Positions 1 through 5,705 of a stretch of 8,316 nucleotides of DNA are shown here, piece after piece (within the stretch, counting starts at the first letter, position 1; the number at the start of each line of letters is the position of its first letter). Source of the DNA: Candidatus Jordarchaeia archaeon. Lineage in GTDB: Archaea > Asgardarchaeota > Jordiarchaeia > Jordiarchaeales > Freyrarchaeaceae. The notes below the pieces were generated by a model, which worked only from the letters and a program-made list of their open reading frames with translations, was not told the origin of the DNA and searched no databases. A program made the position numbers and the translations under genes. The DNA is taken from the NCBI GenBank assembly GCA_018383835.1, contig JAHAWR010000070.1, positions 1-8,316 of the forward strand, read 5' to 3'.

Positions 1-48
1 GTTGTGCTTTACTTTGTAGGATCTAACTTGATAGAAGGACTCTGACAC
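1..48 (-). CDS. tnpB: TnpB (IS607/IS605 OrfB-type) N-terminus, cut by window edge
   Basis: Sixteen codons of an open reading frame run off the left edge: M-S-E-S-F-Y-Q-V-R-S-Y-K-V-K-H-N. The start is GTG at 48-46. It is fixed by a perfect GGAGG on the minus strand at 60-56, with a 7-nt spacer. The peptide resembles the opening of archaeal TnpB proteins, the RNA-guided nucleases carried by IS200/IS605 and IS607 elements. It lies just downstream of a TnpA remnant on the same strand, which is the usual tnpA-tnpB order. No catalytic residues are inside the window, so activity cannot be judged. The N-terminus differs from that of the TnpB remnant at the right end (7742 onward), so the two are different elements. 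Family assignment is inference from a short peptide plus context. Confidence 0.5.
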   Translation of the reverse strand, partial: MSESFYQVRSYKVKHN

Positions 49-75
49 AGCACGACCTCCTTATCTTCTTACTCC

Positions 76-248
76 TTATTTCGAGGGTTTTCCAGTGAAG
101 TGTGAGACAATAGTTGTCAGATCGTCAACGAGCTCCCCCAATAGTTCTAACATCTTATCTTTTTGTCTATTCCATTGCTGGATCGTCCATGTGTGACTCC
201 AAGGAGCTTCTTGGCTTCTTTAAGCGTGTAGAGTCTTTCATTAGTAAT
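76..248 (-). pseudogene. tnpA: Decayed, internally deleted IS607-type TnpA (HTH plus C-terminal tail, no recombinase domain)
   Basis: On the minus strand, 239-192 reads E-R-L-Y-T-L-K-E-A-K-K-L-L-G-V-T, the start of a MerR/excisionase-type helix-turn-helix as found at the N-terminus of IS607 TnpA. One frame over, from about 192, it continues T-W-T-I-Q-Q-W-N-R-Q, which fits the recognition-helix region. It then goes directly into a helical tail, E-L-V-D-D-L-T-T-I-V-S-H-F, ending at TAA (78-76). That tail resembles the end of IS607 TnpA. The roughly 100-residue serine-recombinase catalytic domain that should lie between them is missing. The ATG at 241 needs a one-base correction to enter the HTH frame. 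A minus-strand TATA-like GTTTAAATAG at 274-265 sits about 28 nt before that ATG, suggesting the gene was once leaderless. Strongly suggestive but short. Confidence 0.5.
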
Positions 249-317
249 TTATCTATACTTACAACTATTTAAACATTTCTACTTAGAAACTGCTAACTAC
301 GGCGCTTTGCTCTATAG

Positions 318-843
318 GGCGAAGTGTACGTTCGTCGTGGAGAATGTGAACCACATCGAGTAGCCGTTGCGCCTAAGGTGTTAAAGCTCATCATATACGC
401 TCTCTCCGACGACCCTGAAGAGCAGAGTAGTGTGGCGGTCAAGATGGCTGTGGCAAAGATAAATGTAAACTGCGACCCGTGGCCGTTCAGTCCTGGCGAA
501 ATATACTTCTCCACGTCGATGGGACAGGTGCACTGCTCGAAGACCGAGAAGACCTTCGGGTACAACTACGGGGGCTCATTCTCCAGCTACGGCGACTGGA
601 GGAAGGGAGAGTGGAGGAGTATCCCCCTCAGCAGAAGCCATCTTCAGCGGCAGTGTGGCTAGGGGCGCAAACCTGCAGGTCACCGATTCATGCTACGACT
701 ACGACCCCCTAGGCGACGATGACGAGCTTTGCTCCAGGCTCAACATGATAATTGACATCGACAAACATGCCACGCGGAACCTGGATCAGCTGCGTCTACA
801 ACTTAGGAGAATGGAGGTCGAAATACAAGTCTACGTGTCCTAA
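318..843 (+). pseudogene. Broken gene for a beta-sandwich-like, cysteine-containing protein
   Basis: No single frame is open across this stretch, but consecutive pieces of three frames look coding. Frame one (from GTG 324, to about 600-620) has alternating hydrophobic strands leading into C-D-P-W-P-F-S-P-G-E-I-Y-F. Frame two (about 600-750) gives V-T-D-S-C-Y-D-Y-D-P-L-G-D-D-D-E-L. The acidic D-x-D...GDDDE loop and the GEIYF strand recall C2/PLAT-like calcium-binding beta-sandwiches. Frame three (about 752-841) gives W-I-S-C-V-Y-N-L-G-E-W-R-S-K-Y-K before the T-rich region. Six cysteines fall across the pieces, as in exported proteins, although no signal peptide is visible. At least two frameshifts are needed. 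Frame two alone stays open from a GTG at 655 to 841 and could still make a 62-residue peptide. The family name is inference; the coding look of the pieces is what I see. Confidence 0.45.
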
Positions 844-866
844 CCTTATCCTCTCCCCTTTTTGCG
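841..866 (+). terminator. Pyrimidine/T-run terminator
   Basis: Directly after the TAA at 841 comes a pyrimidine-rich stretch ending in CCCCTTTTT. This is typical of archaeal transcription stops, which need a T-run but no hairpin. It separates the broken upstream gene from the convergent gene ending at 885. Confidence 0.4.
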
Positions 867-884
867 TCGTCCTGTGGCTCCCGC

Positions 885-1634
885 TCACCTGACGCCATAC
901 CATTCTGCTTCTTTTCTTAGGTAGTGGTATCTCCTGTCTAGTAGCTGGATAATGTAGCCTGACACTGCTCCAAGCGCGACGGCAACGTTCTGTGTTGCAA
1001 GCGCAAACGCTAGAAAGAGGAGGGAGGCCGCGGCCGCTACGGGTATAGTTCTACTCCAGTATCTTCTTCGGGCTTGTGCAAAATCATCTACAAGCCCCTC
1101 CGGCGGATTCTTCCTTCCAACCACTGCCCCAGCTACTGAGGCTGATGCGCGGCACGCCTCCTCCAAGGCTTTTCCCGCATCCTTCTGCGGCTTCACCTGC
1201 CTCACCGTTTTCTCTATGTAGTGAGGGGAGCAGACGGCGGACGATAAGCCCTCCTCAATCACCTTGACGGGGATGTTTAGCAATGCAACCATGCCCTCCA
1301 CCGAGTCGTGGGATAAACCCAAGAAGCCTTTCGAGGCGCTCATGTCCTGAATGTAGTGAAGCGCTCTCCCAAGGCTCCTCAGCGCCTCGAAGTCGTCTCC
1401 TCCCAGGTAGCTCCTCCTCGCCCTCCAAACGTGCCTCATGACAACCCTTAAGCCGGGGTTGTGGTGAGGCGCACGGGCGACGTACACTCGCCCTCTCCCA
1501 CTGACACGTAGGGTGACGTCAGGGCGCCTGTCGGGGTCTATGGATCCGCTGGACAGAGCCTTCCTCAAACTTCCGTCTAAGCCAAGCACGTCGGCTATTG
1601 CCTTTGCTATGGCGGTGTGAGTACGCCACTTCAA
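885..1634 (-). CDS. Membrane-anchored protein resembling zinc phospholipase C / S1-P1 nuclease fold
   Basis: A 249-residue protein. The start is TTG at 1634, chosen because GGAGGGTGA lies at 1646-1638 and no ATG in this frame is nearby. Residues 1-145 are helical and carry metal-ligand-like residues in the order seen in the zinc phospholipase C / S1-P1 superfamily: W3, H6, D33-P-D35, H57-H58, H93-Y-x-x-D97, H109-D110 and H138-x-x-E141. The H-Y-x-x-D core is the most telling, as the family motif is similar. Residues about 196-233 are strongly hydrophobic, ending in a basic tail, so the protein is probably held in the membrane by one or two C-terminal segments. Metal-dependent phosphoester hydrolysis is an inference from the motif; the substrate is unknown. 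It could also be a member that binds metal without enzymatic activity. It is monocistronic, convergent with the broken gene upstream and divergent from rubrerythrin. A TATA-like CTTTATTTC lies at 1678-1670. Confidence 0.6.
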   Translation of the reverse strand: MKWRTHTAIAKAIADVLGLDGSLRKALSSGSIDPDRRPDVTLRVSGRGRVYVARAPHHNPGLRVVMRHVWRARRSYLGGDDFEALRSLGRALHYIQDMSASKGFLGLSHDSVEGMVALLNIPVKVIEEGLSSAVCSPHYIEKTVRQVKPQKDAGKALEEACRASASVAGAVVGRKNPPEGLVDDFAQARRRYWSRTIPVAAAASLLFLAFALATQNVAVALGAVSGYIIQLLDRRYHYLRKEAEWYGVR

Positions 1635-1668
1635 CCATCACCCTCCAAAAGAAACTAAAACTGGGAGC

Positions 1669-1679
1669 GAAATAAAGTT
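1669..1679 (-). promoter_or_regulatory. TATA box for the phospholipase-like gene
   Basis: The minus strand reads AACTTTATTTCG here. Its centre is about 39 nt before the TTG start, which places the transcription start near 1648 and the GGAGGGTGA site at the very front of the message. Weak consensus, so a moderate call. Confidence 0.4.
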
Positions 1680-1767
1680 TTTTCGTCCGGCAGGTCTCCG
1701 ATTAAAAAAGTGAGGCAACGTCTTAGCTTCTGTTCGGCGTGCTGCGGCTCCCAGACCTTGCTCGGAG

Positions 1768-1785
1768 AAAAAAAAGATATATTCC
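1768..1785 (+). promoter_or_regulatory. BRE/TATA promoter of rubrerythrin
   Basis: An A8 tract followed by GATATATT forms a strong purine-rich BRE plus TATA element at about 1768-1783. The predicted transcription start is near 1803-1808, leaving a leader of about 20 nt that holds GGGAG (1815-1819) ahead of the GTG start. Confidence 0.65.
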
Positions 1786-1790
1786 TTCAG

Positions 1791-1809
1791 CTTTTCTAGT
1801 TTAGAAAAG
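1791..1809 (+). promoter_or_regulatory. Perfect 8-bp palindrome at the rubrerythrin transcription start (candidate operator)
   Basis: CTTTTCTA, a 3-nt spacer (GTT), then TAGAAAAG: a perfect inverted repeat just downstream of the TATA box, covering the predicted start site. A dimeric repressor bound here would block RNA polymerase. This position is common for archaeal repressor operators. The regulator is not in the window. Its role is inference; the symmetry is directly visible. Confidence 0.45.
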
Positions 1810-1825
1810 AAACGGGAGTGTTGAT

Positions 1826-2371
1826 GTGGTGCGCGAAATGACTGAGTCAAACATTCACAGTGCTTTTGCCGGTGAGAGCCAAGCCCACATGAGGTATCTC
1901 CTCTTCGCCGAGAGGGCGGAGAAGGCGGGGTTCCCTAACACTGCAAGGCTCTTCAGGGCGGTTGCGTTTGCCGAGAAAGTTCACGCATCAAACCACTACT
2001 CCGCTACATCATCCAAAGGGGACTTCGTCACGTTTTCAGTTGCAGGATTCGGCTCGAAAACAGTCTCAGAAGACCTGGAGGTTGCAATAGAAGGGGAAAC
2101 GTTCGAGGTGAACGAGATGTATCCCGCCTACATTGCTGTGGCAAAATTGCAAGACCACAGGGACGCTTTGAGGAGCTTCACCTGGGCCCTGGAAGCTGAG
2201 AAAACCCACGCCGAGCTCTTCAAGAAGGCGAGGCAAGCCGTCGACGGCGGCGGCGACATAAAGCTTGGAACAATGCAGGTTTGCAGCATCTGCGGCTACA
2301 CTGTCGAGGGGGAGGCACCAAACAGGTGCCCAATATGCGGATCCCCAAAGAATGCGTTTAAGCCGTTCTAA
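1826..2371 (+). CDS. rbr: Rubrerythrin (peroxide reductase)
   Basis: A cytoplasmic 181-residue two-domain protein that reduces hydrogen peroxide to water with electrons from rubredoxin or similar carriers. Residues 1-140 form the ferritin-like di-iron four-helix bundle. The expected ligands are present: E17 (in GESQAHMRYL), E50 and H53 (AEKVH), E91 and E94 (EGETFE), and E125-x-x-H128. Residues about 152-181 are the C-terminal rubredoxin-like domain with C153-x-x-C156 and C168-x-x-C171, which bind one iron. Length and domain order are normal for the family. The start is GTG 1826, favoured by GGGAG about 7 nt upstream; GTG 1829 or ATG 1838 would also leave the protein complete. It has its own promoter and a T-run terminator, so it is probably transcribed alone, just ahead of the flavodiiron gene. 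Confidence 0.95.
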   Translation: MVREMTESNIHSAFAGESQAHMRYLLFAERAEKAGFPNTARLFRAVAFAEKVHASNHYSATSSKGDFVTFSVAGFGSKTVSEDLEVAIEGETFEVNEMYPAYIAVAKLQDHRDALRSFTWALEAEKTHAELFKKARQAVDGGGDIKLGTMQVCSICGYTVEGEAPNRCPICGSPKNAFKPF

Positions 2372-2395
2372 GTCCCCTCTTTTTTTATTTTCCGT
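2372..2395 (+). terminator. T-run terminator after rubrerythrin
   Basis: CCCCTC followed by seven T residues (2380-2386), an A and more T residues lies within 20 nt of the stop codon. This is a clear archaeal termination signal separating rubrerythrin from the next gene. Confidence 0.6.
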
Positions 2396-2445
2396 GAATC
2401 CCTCCTTCTACGGTCCCCCTCAGTCTTCACGTTTGGGCCTTCGTT

Positions 2446-2458
2446 TATTTTATAAATC
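2446..2458 (+). promoter_or_regulatory. TATA box of the flavodiiron gene
   Basis: TTTATTTTATAAAT is a strong TATA element centred near 2452. The predicted start of transcription is near 2478-2480, only a few bases before the ATG at 2484. The message is therefore leaderless or nearly so. Confidence 0.6.
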
Positions 2459-2483
2459 AGTGCCGCGGTGTTTTTATTGTGCA

Positions 2484-3683
2484 ATGGTTGCTGGGGGAAT
2501 TATATTGGCTTTAAGAGTCGCGGAAGGCGTGTACTGGGTTGGCGCCGTCGACTGGAATTTGAGGTTCTGCGGCTCATACACCACACCCCTAGGAACATCC
2601 TACAACGCCTACCTAGTCGTTAACGGTAAAACGGCACTCATAGACACAGTTAAGGGAACTCACACCATGGAGATGGTTGGCAGAATTAAGAGCGTGGTTG
2701 ACCCGGCGAAAATAGACTACTTCATAGTTAACCATGCCGAGCTCGACCATGCAGGTGCCTTCAAGGAGGTGCTGAGAATCGCACCCAACGCTGAAATCAT
2801 ATGCTCAGATAGGGGACGCGACTCCCTGAAGGGGCACTTCGACTTCGACAGGGACTTAACCACTGTTAAGACGGGGGACGAGCTCAACATAGGCAAGAGA
2901 AACCTCGTCTTCATAGAGGCGAGAATGCTTCACTGGCCCGACAACATGATGACCTATCTGAAGGAGGACCACATCCTGTTCTCCAATGACCCCTTCGGAC
3001 AGCACCTCGCAACGTCGCAGAGGTTCGTCGACGAGCTAGACGAAGAATTCGTAATGGATCACGCTGCAAGGTACTACGCCCAGATAGTGATGCCCTACTC
3101 CCAGCTTGTCCTGAAAAAGCTGGAGGAGGTTAAATCTCTCAACGTTCCAGTAGACATGATATGCCCCGCCCACGGCCTCATATGGAGGAAGAACCCCGAA
3201 AGAATACTGAGGGCATATGAGCGGTGGGCTAAGGGCGAGGCGGAGGACAAGGCGGTCATATACTTTGACACCATGTGGGGAAGCACCGACCTAATGGCAA
3301 GAGAGATAGCTAGAGGACTAACCGACAGCGGGATCCCTGTAACGGTATACAACACACGCGCCTCCGAGTGGGGTCTCATGGCAAGAGACCTCCTACTATC
3401 AAAAATAGTGCTGGTAGGATCGGCAACACTGAACATGACCATGATGCCGTCCGTCGCAGGAATCCTAGCCTTCTTCAAGAGCCTCAGACCACCACCAAAA
3501 ATAGCGTCGGCATTCGGCTCATTCGGCTGGGGGGGCGGAGCAGTGAGAGACATAATTAACATGCTTAAGGAAATGAAGTTCAACGTCATCGAGCCCGGGC
3601 TTCAATTCAAGTGGGTGCCAAGAGAAGATCAGCTAAAAGAATGCTACGAGTTTGGCAAACAAATAGCCCAAAAAATAAAGTGA
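2484..3683 (+). CDS. Flavodiiron protein (A-type flavoprotein, O2/NO reductase)
   Basis: A soluble 399-residue enzyme that reduces O2 to water, or NO to N2O, using a di-iron site and FMN. Residues about 12-255 are the metallo-beta-lactamase-like domain with the full ligand set: H84-x-E86-x-D88-H89, H150, D169 and H230. Residues about 256-399 are a flavodoxin domain: D262-T-M-W-G-S-T is the FMN phosphate loop, and F344-G-S-F-G-W-G-G-G is the later flavin-binding loop. Size and domain order are standard for the core family, with no added rubredoxin or flavin reductase domain, so an external donor (rubredoxin or F420H2) is expected. The reading frame is open far upstream, but a TATA box at 2446-2458 points to ATG 2484 as a near-leaderless start. 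TTG 2505 behind GGGGGA is the alternative and would lose only seven residues. O2 reduction fits the rubrerythrin and superoxide reductase neighbours; NO is not excluded. Confidence 0.95.
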   Translation: MVAGGIILALRVAEGVYWVGAVDWNLRFCGSYTTPLGTSYNAYLVVNGKTALIDTVKGTHTMEMVGRIKSVVDPAKIDYFIVNHAELDHAGAFKEVLRIAPNAEIICSDRGRDSLKGHFDFDRDLTTVKTGDELNIGKRNLVFIEARMLHWPDNMMTYLKEDHILFSNDPFGQHLATSQRFVDELDEEFVMDHAARYYAQIVMPYSQLVLKKLEEVKSLNVPVDMICPAHGLIWRKNPERILRAYERWAKGEAEDKAVIYFDTMWGSTDLMAREIARGLTDSGIPVTVYNTRASEWGLMARDLLLSKIVLVGSATLNMTMMPSVAGILAFFKSLRPPPKIASAFGSFGWGGGAVRDIINMLKEMKFNVIEPGLQFKWVPREDQLKECYEFGKQIAQKIK

Positions 3684-3704
3684 ACACTCCCCCTCCTTTT
3701 TCCT
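3684..3704 (+). terminator. Pyrimidine-rich terminator after the flavodiiron gene
   Basis: CTCCCCCTCC, five T residues and CC follow the TGA stop. The T-run is shorter than the one after rubrerythrin, so termination may be partial. Confidence 0.35.
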
Positions 3705-3760
3705 TAGCCGGGCTAAAAGCTATTGAAGCACGCAGGGATCGAATTCGTGGAGGCGTTACT

Positions 3761-4471
3761 ATGAACGTCAGACTGACACTGAAAGTTCCTATAAGCTTGC
3801 TTAGTGTGACCGTTGAAACTCACTCGGGAAAGTGACGGTTACCCTGTTTGAAAGGACAAAATTGAGCCCACATGAATAGAGTTAGGCCCCTTCGCGTATT
3901 CGAAAGAGTCCGTTAGGGACACCTAGATGCTACTGGGACTGTTCCGGAGAGGCTCGAACCAAAACTGAGGGTTTTCAGAGTGAGAAACTTGTTCAAGAGG
4001 TGACATCAACGACACCAGCGCCTACCCCTATAACAGAGATTCAGGAAGAAAATGGAAAAAGCCGCAAGAGTTGTGGGCACACCTTTTTCGGCCCACCCCA
4101 GATAAAACTAGTAGAAACAGCATAGATCCAAGGCCAACGACAAAACCGTGAATTCCACACTAGAACTTATGAGAATAAACAGAGACCCGGTAGCGCAAAA
4201 AGATGTTTCCGGGCTCCTAGCCACCAGAACGGTAGCTGTGCTCAACTTTGTAAGCTGGCTTGTGGGCGAGGGCGTATTCACACCGGCTGTAGACTCCGCA
4301 CTCCATTATAAGCTTAGATAGCTGACGGCCACCGAGTTAAACGAGTTCTTAGGGCTAAAGCCACCTATCAAGTGCCCCTCCCCCTTGTTAGAGTTTCTTC
4401 TAAGAATGTGGGAGCACTCCAACGCGTTTTCGGTTAGAAACATCAAAAAAGGGGAGGAAGAGGGGTTTTGT
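3761..4471 (+). pseudogene. Long frameshifted gene remnant of unknown family
   Basis: It begins well: GGAGGCG at 3749-3755 sits 7 nt before ATG 3761, and the first piece reads M-N-V-R-L-T-L-K-V-P-I-S-L-L-S-V-T-V. A one-base shift at about 3832 continues V-T-V-T-L-F-E-R-T-K. Later coding-looking pieces are T-V-P-E-R-L-E-P-K-L-R-V-F-R-V-R-N (3938-3988), a Thr/Pro linker T-S-T-T-P-A-P-T-P-I (from 4003), A-A-R-V-V-G-T-P-F-S (from about 4061), and a long piece from 4115 that includes V-S-G-L-L-A-T-R-T-V-A-V-L-N-F-V-S-W-L. An in-frame TAG at 4319 is followed in the same frame by L-T-A-T-E-L-N-E-F-L-G-L-K-P-P. The inferred layout is an N-terminal beta-rich domain, a Thr/Pro linker and a C-terminal helical domain. 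I do not recognise the family. At least three frameshifts and several stops show that it is dead. The in-frame codons run on to 4501 but overlap the next gene there. Confidence 0.5.
4444..4459 (-). terminator. T-run terminator of the secreted permuted-papain gene
   Basis: Read on the minus strand, CCTCCCC followed by six T residues lies about 20-30 nt after the TAA stop of the gene ending at 4477. A typical archaeal stop signal. Confidence 0.5.
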
Positions 4472-4476
4472 CTTTT

Positions 4477-5160
4477 TTATGATGAGTATGCGACTAAGTA
4501 GGTGTCGCCGTCGTCAGCTAGTTCTTGTGGGGCTACGTTGTAGCCGTATTTCCAGCTCCATCCCGGGTTCTGGTCGATGTCTGGCCCGCCCACCGCCTTG
4601 TACGCTGCCCACACTAGCTCGCTGCAGTAGTAGCAGCAACCCTCAACCTGTTTGCCTCCAATGTAGGTGAGCCAGATGTAATCGTATGGAAGACCAACCT
4701 TGGTCAGGGCCCACTGCACTGCCCTCTGCTTTATGGTATCTGATGTTTTTACTCTGTAGATTGCTGCATCGTTAGCGTTGCGAACCATGCTGACGTCCAC
4801 AACCCTCACACCGTTCTTCCAAGCCTCGATCATCTTGCCGTTTCCGATGTACATCGCGGCATGCGTGTAGTGGCCCGGCATCACCTTGTCACCTACAATC
4901 ACTCCTGAGACGAGAATTATGTCCCCCACCCGCAGGAGGCTGAGGTCGAGGTTGTTTCCATCTCCTCCCCAGGTGTCGCCCACCAGTTTTGCCTCTGTGG
5001 TTGCCTCTGCGGCTCCGCCCCCGTTGGCTCCGTTGTTGACTAGTGCCAGCATGGCGAGGTTAGCTCCGCCCCCGCTCAGAGTCGCAGCTAGACCCGACGA
5101 GAACAGCACGGACACCGCGAACAGCGAAATGCAGAGTATAGCAAAGCCCTCTCTCTTCAA
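4477..5160 (-). CDS. Secreted permuted papain-like (YiiX / NlpC-P60 superfamily) hydrolase
   Basis: A 227-residue exported protein. The frame is open from TTG 5175, but GGAGGAG lies inside those first codons, 8 nt before the TTG at 5160. I take 5160 as the start, giving M-K-R-E-G-F followed by a hydrophobic stretch (6-27), a signal peptide or N-anchor. Residues 29-75 are low-complexity Gly/Ala/Asn. The catalytic domain starts at G79-D-I-I-L-V, then H97-Y-T-H100-A-A-M-Y-I-G, I111-E112-A-W, and late C179-S-E-L-V-W. His before Cys, with the Cys near the end, is the circularly permuted order of the YiiX/YaeF group (peptidase or amidase fold). A Cys-Cys-Tyr-Tyr-Cys cluster (175-179) surrounds the nucleophile. 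The substrate is unknown: archaea of this type have no murein, so a peptide, amide or lipid ester outside the cell is possible. Monocistronic, with its own tandem TATA region. Confidence 0.75.
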   Translation of the reverse strand: MKREGFAILCISLFAVSVLFSSGLAATLSGGGANLAMLALVNNGANGGGAAEATTEAKLVGDTWGGDGNNLDLSLLRVGDIILVSGVIVGDKVMPGHYTHAAMYIGNGKMIEAWKNGVRVVDVSMVRNANDAAIYRVKTSDTIKQRAVQWALTKVGLPYDYIWLTYIGGKQVEGCCYYCSELVWAAYKAVGGPDIDQNPGWSWKYGYNVAPQELADDGDTYLVAYSS

Positions 5161-5216
5161 TCGTCTCTCCTCCAACCATTAAATCCTTTTACAGTAGGCT
5201 ACTTTCATCCTCAGGA

Positions 5217-5242
5217 CTTATATATTTTTCTATATATTTCAT
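5217..5242 (-). promoter_or_regulatory. Tandem TATA elements upstream of the secreted hydrolase
   Basis: TATATATTT occurs twice, at 5219-5227 and 5231-5239, spaced 12 bp. On the minus strand each reads AAATATATA, a good TATA box. The nearer one predicts transcription from about 5197 and a leader of about 37 nt. The near-symmetry could also allow plus-strand initiation, but no intact plus-strand gene follows for over 450 bp. Confidence 0.5.
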
Positions 5243-5269
5243 AGAGAGATGTATTTGAAGGAGTGAAAT

Positions 5270-5652
5270 TTAGAAAACGTAATTTTTGTAGTAGGGAACC
5301 TTCTTAAGTGGAATGAAGCCATATTTCTCAGTGAACACGCGGTGAGAATACTAATACTTCTTTCTAAGAGGGTGTCTTTCTTTTATCTTGATAATCCCTT
5401 GTAGAAGGAAACTTCAGCCGCAACCACCCTTCAGGCAACTTCTTCCCTAATTATGGCTGGAACAATGCAAACGCAGGCTTCCTTCCAGGCGGGGTAGCAG
5501 AAGCACCACTCCCTGAAAAGGCAGAATGAGGCCTTCTTACCGCCCCATGCAACAGCCAAGCGCGCGCCAGGAACATCCCCTACACTGATGAGCGCAGTTG
5601 CCTCGTCCTTTAATCCCTTGTGGGGGTCTCGTTGCTTAGAGTGAGGGGACAT
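5270..5652 (-). pseudogene. Decayed small gene of unknown family
   Basis: An open piece from ATG 5652 reads through A-L-I-S-V-G-D-V-P-G-A-R-L-A-V-A-W-G-G and a W-C-F-C-Y-P-A-W-K-E-A-C-V-C segment to TGA at 5433-5431. The same frame then continues R-V-V-A-A-E-V-S-F-Y-K-G-L-S-R, hits TAA at 5385-5383, and continues K-K-D-T-L-L-E-R-S-I-S-I-L-T. A one-base shift near 5338 gives V-F-T-E-K-Y-G-F-I-P-L-K-K-V-P-Y-Y-K-N, ending in TAA at 5272-5270. The EKYGFIPL ending recalls the last strands of GNAT acetyltransferases, but the acetyl-CoA loop is not visible, so I leave it unnamed. No ribosome site precedes ATG 5652, and the promoter of the gene at 5706 overlaps its start. Taken together these suggest a dead gene. 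The 73-codon open part could instead be chance. Confidence 0.38.
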
Positions 5653-5660
5653 AAAAAGTT
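5649..5660 (+). promoter_or_regulatory. TATA box of the amidohydrolase gene
   Basis: ACATAAAAAGTT gives a TATA element centred near 5654. The predicted start is near 5680, leaving a short leader that contains the ribosome site at 5691-5699. Confidence 0.5.
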
Positions 5661-5705
5661 AAATGTTTGTCACCATTAACTTCTTCAGTAGGAGGGAGGA
5701 GAAGA

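Noticed and set aside
1638..1850. 70-codon minus-strand frame across the rubrerythrin promoter
   Set aside because: It covers a strong TATA box and a palindrome, has a low-complexity translation and shows no ribosome site.
2265..2483. N-terminal extension of the flavodiiron frame
   Set aside because: The frame is open, but it overlaps the rubrerythrin end, a terminator and a TATA box. The real protein starts at or after 2484.
3095..3589. 164-codon open frame on the minus strand
   Set aside because: It lies wholly inside the flavodiiron gene, whose complete ligand set and flavodoxin motifs leave no doubt. It is an antisense shadow.
5161..5175. Earlier TTG start for the secreted hydrolase
   Set aside because: GGAGGAG lies within these codons and is well spaced for the TTG at 5160, which also gives a better signal peptide.
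5667..5705. Thirteen extra N-terminal residues on the amidohydrolase
   Set aside because: These codons contain the GGAGG ribosome site, and the family opening M-I-I-D-F-H-V-H begins at 5706.
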